Shown here: in pieces, positions 1-5,526 of the stretch
Layout of the letters: each line of letters begins with the position of its first letter
Position numbering within the stretch: position 1 is the first letter of the stretch
Assembly: GCA_023459435.1 (NCBI GenBank)
Contig: JAEWUL010000054.1
Coordinates: forward strand, 1-5,526
DNA: 5,526 nt
Direction of reading: 5' to 3'
Source of the DNA: Bacteroidota bacterium
GTDB taxonomy: Bacteria; Bacteroidota; Bacteroidia; Bacteroidales; WCHB1-69
Translations under genes and position numbers: made by a program
The notes under the pieces: generated by a model
The model's database searches: none
What the model was told of the DNA's origin: nothing
What the model saw: the letters and a program-made list of their open reading frames with translations, nothing else

Positions 1-1461
<1,461 letters not shown>

Positions 1462-1463
1462 AA

Positions 1464-1697
1464 ATGAAACTGGAAATACTTACCCCTGATAAAGAGATAT
1501 ACCTTGGAGAAGCTTCCGCGATTCTATTCCCCGGACTGGATGGACTATTTGCCGTTTTAGATAAACACTCACCTATGATCGCCGGTTTGAAAAAAGGTAA
1601 AATTAAAGCGGAAACACCATCCGGTATTCAGTTTTTTGAAATCAACGGTGGTGTTGTGGAGGTGATTCATAATAAAGTATTGGTTTTAGCGGAGTAA
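1464..1697 (+). CDS. atpC: ATP synthase F1 subunit epsilon, short form lacking the C-terminal hairpin
   Basis: Epsilon is part of the central stalk and couples gamma rotation to the c-ring. The 77-residue product matches the N-terminal beta-sandwich domain of the family: LEILTPDKEIYLGEA at the start, an LFPGLDGLFAVLDKHSPMI segment, a LKKGKI strand and a final GGVVEVIHNKVLVLAE strand. The protein stops just where longer homologues (about 130-140 residues) continue into two alpha-helices that inhibit ATP hydrolysis. The short form is typical of Bacteroidota and Chlorobi, so it is probably not a truncation mutation. The next gene begins 8 bases downstream, leaving no room for lost helices. The ATG lies 2 bases after the atpD stop with no clear Shine-Dalgarno site, which points to translational coupling with atpD. 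Confidence 0.95.
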   Translation: MKLEILTPDKEIYLGEASAILFPGLDGLFAVLDKHSPMIAGLKKGKIKAETPSGIQFFEINGGVVEVIHNKVLVLAE

Positions 1698-1705
1698 TTG
1701 TTTTA

Positions 1706-2680
1706 TTGAAAACCCATTACGTCATACCGATTTTTATCCCTGAATCAGCCTGCCCTTTTCGCTGCACATACTGCAATCAATATAACATTACAGAAAAAAC
1801 CACTTCTCCTTCAACGGATGAAGTGGTTTCTTTTATTTCAGAATACCTGAAAACAATCCCTTTTCAACGTGACGGTATTGTGGTTAAAGTGGCTTTCTTT
1901 GGAGGGAACTTCACAGGACTGCCTATTCCAGAGCAAGAATCGTATCTTCAGGTTGTTCAACCGTTTATTGATGATGAAAAGGTACACTCTATTCAGCTCT
2001 CTACACGCCCAGATTATATCGATGAACACAGATTAAACATATTAAAACAGTATCGAGTTTCTTTAATTGAACTGGGAGCTCAAAGTCTCGATCCGGAAGT
2101 GCTTTTACAAACCCGAAGAGGTCATACTGTTCACGATGTGGAAAAAAGTGCTCACATGATTCTACAGAATGGTTTTGAACTCGGTTTACAAATGATGATT
2201 GGACTACCAGGTGATACTTTAGAGAAATCGATAGCAACTGCTCGAAAAATAACAGCCTTGGGAGCACAATACACCAGAATTTATCCCACTTTGGTGATCC
2301 GGGATACCGATTTGGAAAAAGCTTATACACAAGGACTCTATCAACCTTTAACCCTTGATCAGGCTGTGGAATGGTGTGCCCAAATTGTTCCCATCTTTAA
2401 TCAGAACCAAATCCAAATATTGCGTATCGGGTTGCATCCATCTGAAGGATTAATACATCACGAAACACGAATTGCCGGACCGTTTCATATCTCTTTTAAA
2501 GAGCTCGTTTTAACCTCAATCTGGAAACAAAAGTTGATCCAATTAGCACACAACAACTTCACAGACACCTTTATAGTTGAAGTCCCCAAGGCTGAAATCA
2601 ACTATGCCATAGGATATCATTCCAGCAATAAAATCTTTCTGGAACAACGGTTTCAAAAAGTGATTTTTATCCAAGTTTAA
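1706..2680 (+). CDS. Elp3-like radical SAM protein without GNAT domain
   Basis: This is a probable 4Fe-4S radical S-adenosylmethionine enzyme of unknown substrate. The 324-residue product has the cluster motif CPFRCTYC (Cys 16, 20 and 23), a GGE-like motif FFGGNFTGL (64-72), RPDYI (101-105), GAQSLDPEVL (Gln at 126), GLPGDT (166-171) and RIYPTLVIRDTDLE (191-204). This series matches the Elp3-related, stand-alone radical SAM proteins common in Firmicutes, whose N-terminus runs HYIIPIFVPH. True Elp3 modifies wobble uridine in tRNA and also carries an acetyltransferase domain, which is absent here, so tRNA modification is only a guess. The start is TTG: no ATG or GTG lies between the in-frame stop at 1673-1675 and the conserved start, and TTG gives MKTHYVIPIF, which fits the family. 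A GGAG at 1691-1694, 11 bases upstream and overlapping the end of atpC, may act as a weak ribosome site. The 8-base gap suggests cotranscription with atpDC. Confidence 0.9.
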   Translation: MKTHYVIPIFIPESACPFRCTYCNQYNITEKTTSPSTDEVVSFISEYLKTIPFQRDGIVVKVAFFGGNFTGLPIPEQESYLQVVQPFIDDEKVHSIQLSTRPDYIDEHRLNILKQYRVSLIELGAQSLDPEVLLQTRRGHTVHDVEKSAHMILQNGFELGLQMMIGLPGDTLEKSIATARKITALGAQYTRIYPTLVIRDTDLEKAYTQGLYQPLTLDQAVEWCAQIVPIFNQNQIQILRIGLHPSEGLIHHETRIAGPFHISFKELVLTSIWKQKLIQLAHNNFTDTFIVEVPKAEINYAIGYHSSNKIFLEQRFQKVIFIQV

Positions 2681-2733
2681 TGTTCTCCCCAAACTCAATT
2701 TTCATTCAATTAGCTCTTTATCTCATTTTTATT

Positions 2734-2763
2734 TTGTTTTATAATCTAAAATTGTTATTTTTG
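2734..2763 (+). promoter_or_regulatory. Bacteroidota-type promoter for the T9SS protein gene
   Basis: TTG at 2734-2736 is followed by 19 bases and TATTTTTG at 2756-2763, a full match to the Bacteroidota -33/-7 consensus TTG-N19-TAnnTTTG. Transcription should begin near 2768-2771, giving a leader of about 20 A-rich bases before the ATG at 2791. It implies that this gene is transcribed separately from the atpDC/radical SAM cluster. No hairpin terminator is visible between 2680 and this site. Confidence 0.7.
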
Positions 2764-2790
2764 CGTGTTACATTTTAAATCGCAAATAAA

Positions 2791-4407
2791 ATGAGGAATA
2801 TGAAAAAAGCACCCACATTTCTAGCTTTGATGCTAGTCATCGCAAGCATTGTTAAAGCACAGTCGTGTCAACCATTTACTCTTGAGTTGAATACTCAACA
2901 GATCTCTCATCCAGTTTTTGATCTTAATGAGATTAAAGTTTGTCTTGGGGATACCCTGATTTTAGCTGCTTCTGCTGATTTTCCGAATAATAATTTAGGG
3001 TATGAACAAACATTGAGCAATACTAATTTTATATGGAGTTTTGAGTTTATGGAACCGGATACAGGCATTGTTCTCTTTAAAAAATTTGAGGAAACAGGGA
3101 TCAGGAACTTTAATTTAAGGGGTGTAGATGTTAATGGATGTTTATCTTCGAATCAAATTAATGGGAAAATTTTTATTTCTGGTAATCCTATCGTTCAAGT
3201 TCCAACTCTTATGTATGCACCTGTGAACTCTGTTATCGTTTTAAATGCAAGTGAAGATCAAAATTCAACTTTGGTTTTCGAACCCATTGAGATTTCAATA
3301 CCACCTGTTGCAAGTGATTACATCAATACTGATACTGTTTTTCTTCCTGATGGGAACGGGACTTGTTATAATGATGATCTTACTATTTTGGGGTTTCAAA
3401 ACAATCAAATTTTGTCCCATGTTCAACAAATCAAGAGCATATATATAAATATGGAGCATACATATTTGGAAGATGTTTCTATTCGAGTTACTTGTCCATC
3501 AGGTAAAACTGCTGTTTTAAAAACCTACAATGGCACCTTGCCAGCAATTTCCCCTGGAGGAGTTGTTGCCAATGCATGCTCTTCTTATGGTGGTGGTATC
3601 AATTTGGGATGTCCTATTGACGCACCATCCCATAATTTATGCTATCTTGAACCAGGGGTTGGTTATGATTATGAATTTAGACCTGGTGCAACAGGTTGTT
3701 TTGGGTTAGGAGGTTTAACTATAGAGAGTAGCTTTACCGACCCATGTGGAACGAACTGGGTCTCACCTTCATTACGACCATCTGTTGAAAATAGTTATAC
3801 TACAACACCAACTGTTCCGGTTTATTATGGGTCATATCAGGATTTATCTGTTTTTGTTGGTTGTCCTCTAAATGGAAATTGGAGAATCACTGTCTGTGAT
3901 CATATTGCATACGATAATGGGTATATTTTTAAATGGGGAATTCAATTTGATGAATCATTACAGACCAATCCAACTTCTTATTATATTGCAGTTGATTCCG
4001 TTTCATGGAGTGGGAATAATTTAAGCACTCTTGATCCATTTTCAGCATCTGTTTTCCATACTAGTGCTGGAATTTATAACTATACAGCATCTGTATATGA
4101 TCGATTTGGTTGTCAATATGATACCTGTTTTTCAATTCAAACAACTGTATCAGTTGAAGATTACGGTCAAATATCAAAAGTGAAGGTGTTTCCAAACCCA
4201 ACCCAAGGAGTAGTTCATATATATAGTGAAGAATCTGAGATTGAACAGTTTCAACTCTATTCGGTCAATGGAAAACTTCTTTATGAACAAAAAGTGGGGT
4301 TATTAGAAATGGATCTAGATTTGTCAAATTTTCCTTCTGGTGTTTATTTATGCACTATACTGTCTTTAAATGGCACAAAAAATGAGATAAAGATCATCAA
4401 AAAATAG
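2791..4407 (+). CDS. Secreted P-domain protein with T9SS type A sorting domain
   Basis: This 538-residue protein is predicted to be exported to the cell surface or medium through the type IX system. A signal peptide occupies residues 1-23: a basic MRNMKK start, a hydrophobic core, and likely cleavage at VKA|QSC. Residues about 40-132 form a PKD/Ig-like domain ending in VDVNGC. Residues about 185-387 look like a proprotein-convertase P-domain, with NMEHTYLEDVSIRVTCPSG, GNWRITVCD (Trp 364) and NGYIFKWGIQFD (Trp 382). A second Ig-like stretch follows (about 395-452, ending near DRFGCQYDTC). From residue 463 comes the sorting domain: KVKVFPNPTQG, then LYSVNGKLL, LDLSNFPSGVYL, and a KIIKK end. No subtilisin catalytic domain is present, so protease activity is not supported; adhesion or binding is a guess. 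The start could equally be the ATG at 2800, which gives MKKAPTFL. An in-frame stop at 2776-2778 rules out a longer N-terminus. Confidence 0.9.
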   Translation: MRNMKKAPTFLALMLVIASIVKAQSCQPFTLELNTQQISHPVFDLNEIKVCLGDTLILAASADFPNNNLGYEQTLSNTNFIWSFEFMEPDTGIVLFKKFEETGIRNFNLRGVDVNGCLSSNQINGKIFISGNPIVQVPTLMYAPVNSVIVLNASEDQNSTLVFEPIEISIPPVASDYINTDTVFLPDGNGTCYNDDLTILGFQNNQILSHVQQIKSIYINMEHTYLEDVSIRVTCPSGKTAVLKTYNGTLPAISPGGVVANACSSYGGGINLGCPIDAPSHNLCYLEPGVGYDYEFRPGATGCFGLGGLTIESSFTDPCGTNWVSPSLRPSVENSYTTTPTVPVYYGSYQDLSVFVGCPLNGNWRITVCDHIAYDNGYIFKWGIQFDESLQTNPTSYYIAVDSVSWSGNNLSTLDPFSASVFHTSAGIYNYTASVYDRFGCQYDTCFSIQTTVSVEDYGQISKVKVFPNPTQGVVHIYSEESEIEQFQLYSVNGKLLYEQKVGLLEMDLDLSNFPSGVYLCTILSLNGTKNEIKIIKK

Positions 4408-4431
4408 GAATAAGGTTAAACAAATGAATAA

Positions 4432-4460
4432 AAAAAGGTCATCATTACGATGACCTTTTT
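4432..4460. terminator. Bidirectional intrinsic terminator
   Basis: The arm AAAAAGGTCATC (4432-4443) pairs perfectly with GATGACCTTTTT (4449-4460) around the 5-base loop ATTAC. On the plus strand the GGTCATC stem is followed by five T, 25 bases after the stop of the P-domain gene. On the minus strand the same stem is followed by seven T (complement of 4430-4436), starting right after the tRNA-Lys 3' end. It can therefore end transcripts from both converging genes. Confidence 0.88.
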
Positions 4461-4461
4461 G

Positions 4462-4534
4462 TGTTCAAGCTGGGATTCGAACCCAGGACCCCATCCTTAA
4501 AAGGGATGTGCTCTACCTGCTGAGCTACTTAAAC
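4462..4534 (-). tRNA. tRNA-Lys (anticodon UUU)
   Basis: Read on the minus strand, this is a complete 73-base cloverleaf. The acceptor GTTTAAG (4534-4528) pairs with CTTGAAC (4469-4463) with one G-T wobble. The D stem is GCTC/GAGC with loop AGCAGGTA. The anticodon stem is CATCC/GGATG around loop CTTTTAA, giving anticodon TTT (UUU), which reads AAA and AAG lysine codons. The variable loop is GGGTC, and the T arm is CTGGG-TTCGAAT-CCCAG. The discriminator base is A. The following bases are CA rather than CCA, so the CCA end must be added after transcription. The terminator stem begins one base beyond the discriminator. Confidence 0.97.
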
Positions 4535-4554
4535 ATCCTTCGTTCTTGGGACTG

Positions 4555-4584
4555 CAAAAATACAACAAATTTGTTTACTCTCAG
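4555..4584 (-). promoter_or_regulatory. Promoter for tRNA-Lys
   Basis: On the minus strand TATTTTTG (complement of 4555-4562) matches the Bacteroidota -7 element TAnnTTTG and is identical, including the next C, to the -7 element of the P-domain gene. Exactly 19 bases upstream the -33 triplet is CTG (4582-4584), one mismatch from TTG. Transcription would begin near 4548-4551, giving about 15 bases of 5' leader before the mature tRNA. Confidence 0.6.
4564..4575. repeat. 12-base palindrome in the tRNA promoter spacer
   Basis: AACAAATTTGTT is a perfect 12-base palindrome lying between the proposed -33 and -7 elements of the tRNA-Lys promoter. It could bind a dimeric regulator. In DNA this A+T rich such palindromes also arise by chance, and nothing else supports an operator. 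Confidence 0.25.
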
Positions 4585-4669
4585 CAGTAAAAAGTAAAAA
4601 TTTGTGATATTTAATTTTATCTTTTTGATTTTCTGAACTTTAAAATATTTATTACAAAATAAAAAAAAA

Positions 4670-4699
4670 TTGGATTTTTCAGAAAAATTTGTATATTTG
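4670..4699 (+). promoter_or_regulatory. Bacteroidota-type promoter facing the small basic gene
   Basis: TTG at 4670-4672, a 19-base spacer and TATATTTG at 4692-4699 give a full match to TTG-N19-TAnnTTTG. The predicted start of transcription is near 4704-4707. It is divergent from the tRNA promoter. The first ATG downstream, at 4723, opens only a nine-codon ORF; the first sizeable ORF starts at 4854, so the leader would be about 150 bases long. Confidence 0.65.
4675..4687. repeat. Palindrome in the promoter spacer, with a distal inverted copy
   Basis: TTTTTCAGAAAAA is a perfect palindrome (6-base arms around one A) centred in the spacer of the 4670-4699 promoter. Its TTCAGAAAA part (4678-4686) is also the exact inverse complement of TTTTCTGAA at 4629-4637, 40 bases upstream. 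Such an arrangement could be a repressor site, but chance in A+T rich DNA is a fair alternative. Confidence 0.25.
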
Positions 4700-4704
4700 T
4701 TTAG

Positions 4705-4853
4705 TAATTAAATATTTATAAAATGATAAAACCAGATAATTTTCCTAATTGATTGAGCAAAAAAACCAGTAGAAAAGTTCAAAAAGATCAATAAAGCGCA
4801 TTATTTCGGAATTATTTGGAAAAAACGTACAAAAGAGAATTAAATGTAAAGAG
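4705..4853 (+). other. Long leader or decayed reading frame upstream of the small gene
   Basis: This A-rich stretch separates the promoter from the ATG at 4854. An ATG at 4723, about 18 bases after the predicted transcription start and in an A+T rich context like that of the P-domain gene, encodes MIKPDNFPN and then TGA (4750-4752). Its frame has another stop at 4792-4794 and runs to a TGA at 4855-4857 that overlaps the next ATG as ATGA. A second frame is open without a start from 4757 to TAA at 4841-4843 (about 28 codons, including KPVEKFKKINKAHYFGIIWK). The third is open from 4773 straight into the small gene but has no ATG, GTG or TTG before 4854. It could be an untranslated leader, a leader-peptide region or the remains of an upstream gene; the sequence alone does not decide. 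Confidence 0.4.
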
Positions 4854-5090
4854 ATGAAAAAGTTGATTTTACTTCCTAAAACAGACACGGTTACGATCTG
4901 TTTACCACCTGAATGGGTTGGTCGCCCCATTATTTGTATCCTAAAGGCAAAAGAGACGATAGTATATGAGCAAGAGGTTCAAGAGCTGGCTGTGAACTAT
5001 GCGGTAAAGCATATTACGGGCAGGAAAAGAAAAAATAGACGGGAGCATGACCTAAGAAGAAAGCGAGCTTCCAAAAATGGGTTTATTTAG
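4854..5090 (+). CDS. Small hypothetical protein with highly basic C-terminus
   Basis: I do not recognise this 78-residue protein. Residues 1-35 are rich in beta-strand formers with the pattern [22 protein letters not shown]. This resembles the short PxxWxGKxVxV-like strands of small Bacteroidota proteins and AbrB-like swapped-hairpin antitoxins, but the likeness is weak. Residues 36-55 could form a helix. Residues 57-74 contain 11 Lys/Arg in 18 positions (RKRK, RR, RRKR), suggesting nucleic-acid or ribosome contact. There is no signal peptide or membrane segment. GTAAAGAG directly precedes the ATG, too close for a normal Shine-Dalgarno site. A consensus promoter lies at 4670-4699. The stop codon overlaps the end of the convergent folE. 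A DNA-binding antitoxin-like protein is one possibility; a chance or decaying ORF is another. Confidence 0.5.
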   Translation: MKKLILLPKTDTVTICLPPEWVGRPIICILKAKETIVYEQEVQELAVNYAVKHITGRKRKNRREHDLRRKRASKNGFI

Positions 5091-5526
5091 TGCAGATTGG
5101 TTCCGATTAGATGCATAAACTCTTGTCGGGTATTGTAGTTTTTAAGAAAAGCACCTGTAAACTCTGAAGTAGTGGTTACAGAGTTTTGTTTTTGAATCCC
5201 TCTCATGGACATACACAAGTGCTGAGCTTCAATAACAACAGCTACTCCAATAGGATTGAGTACTTCCTGGATACAATCTTTGATCTGGGCGGTCAGACGT
5301 TCTTGCAATTGCAATCTTCGGGAGAAAGCATCAACAACTCTGGGGATTTTGCTCAGGCCACAAATTTTCCCATTTGGGATATAACCGACGTGTGCTTTCC
5401 CAAAAAAGGGGAGTAAATGGTGTTCACATAAGGAGTAGATTTCGATATCCTTTACTACAACAATTTGTTTAGAATTTTCTGTAAAAAGGGCACTTCTCAA
5501 TATCTCTTCGGGGTTAAGTCCGTACC
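5087..5526 (-). CDS. folE: GTP cyclohydrolase I, 5'-partial
   Basis: FolE converts GTP to 7,8-dihydroneopterin triphosphate plus formate, the first step of tetrahydrofolate synthesis (and of queuosine or biopterin routes in some bacteria), in the cytosol as a toroidal decamer. The visible 145 or so C-terminal residues start at YGLNPEEIL and continue to the window edge, so roughly 60-70 N-terminal residues are missing; a TTG at 5498-5500 is internal, not the start. Zinc ligands are all present: CEHH (5417-5428) gives the Cys and His, and HLCMSMRG supplies the second Cys (5213-5215). The substrate-binding segments [14 protein letters not shown] and the Arg of MRGI are kept, as is the QNSVTTT segment. 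The protein ends in LIGTNLH. The gene converges on the small plus-strand gene, overlapping it by 4 bases, with no terminator hairpin visible between them. Confidence 0.97.
   Translation of the reverse strand, partial: YGLNPEEILRSALFTENSKQIVVVKDIEIYSLCEHHLLPFFGKAHVGYIPNGKICGLSKIPRVVDAFSRRLQLQERLTAQIKDCIQEVLNPIGVAVVIEAQHLCMSMRGIQKQNSVTTTSEFTGAFLKNYNTRQEFMHLIGTNLH

Noticed and set aside
1838..2330. Two minus-strand open frames inside the radical SAM gene
   Set aside because: They are opposite a well-matched gene, have no promoter, and their translations show no domain pattern.
2791..2871. Lipoprotein signal for the P-domain protein (Cys 26 close to the signal peptide)
   Set aside because: The residues before the Cys (AQS) do not fit a lipobox, while VKA|QSC fits an ordinary signal peptidase I site and the C-terminus carries a T9SS sorting domain.
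3245..3448. Plus-strand 67-codon frame inside the P-domain gene
   Set aside because: It is out of frame with a clear secreted protein whose domains span this stretch without a break.
4800..4820. Tandem imperfect repeat ATTATTTCGGA / ATTATTTGGA
   Set aside because: There are only two short, low-complexity copies with no array or matching partner; chance is sufficient.
4745..4930. Minus-strand 61-codon frame across the leader and small gene
   Set aside because: It has no promoter or recognisable motif, and the plus-strand promoter and ORF explain the region better.
5186..5416. Plus-strand 76-codon frame opposite folE
   Set aside because: It is antisense to an unmistakable GTP cyclohydrolase I with all its zinc ligands in place.
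5498..5500. TTG as the start of folE
   Set aside because: The frame continues upstream with YGLNPEEI, which fits the family, so the true start is outside the window.

Overview
This window reads as ordinary chromosomal DNA of a Bacteroidota bacterium, most likely a member of the Flavobacteriales. Several independent signs agree. One protein carries a type IX secretion (T9SS) C-terminal sorting domain. Promoters fit the Bacteroidota pattern TTG-N19-TAnnTTTG. Genes mostly lack clear Shine-Dalgarno sites and have A-rich leaders. The ATP synthase beta subunit has a large insertion after the [10 protein letters not shown] segment, and the epsilon subunit has no C-terminal helical hairpin. Intergenic DNA is very A+T rich. 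The order-level placement is an inference from the general look of the P-domain/T9SS protein.

Layout, left to right. Positions 1-2680 hold a tight plus-strand cluster: atpD (5' end outside the window), atpC after 2 bases, then a radical SAM protein of the Elp3-like, GNAT-less family after 8 bases, starting at TTG. A promoter at 2734-2763 then drives a monocistronic gene (2791-4407) for a secreted protein with a signal peptide, a PKD/Ig-like domain, a proprotein-convertase P-domain, a second Ig-like stretch and a T9SS type A sorting domain. A bidirectional hairpin terminator (4432-4460) separates it from a minus-strand tRNA-Lys(UUU) gene (4462-4534).

Positions 4535-4853 contain no convincing protein gene. 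They hold two divergent promoters, one for the tRNA and one facing right, and a leader of about 150 bases with a nine-codon ORF and broken reading frames. A small gene of unknown function follows (4854-5090, 78 aa, very basic C-terminus). It converges on folE (GTP cyclohydrolase I, minus strand, 5' end outside the window), and the two stop codons overlap by 4 bases.

The genes serve separate roles: F1 ATPase subunits for energy conversion, a probable radical SAM enzyme of unknown substrate, an exported cell-surface or secreted protein, lysine decoding, and the first step of pterin/folate synthesis. I see no mobile element, CRISPR array, phage gene or recognisable defence system. The least explained part is the small basic gene with its long, possibly decayed leader (4705-5090).
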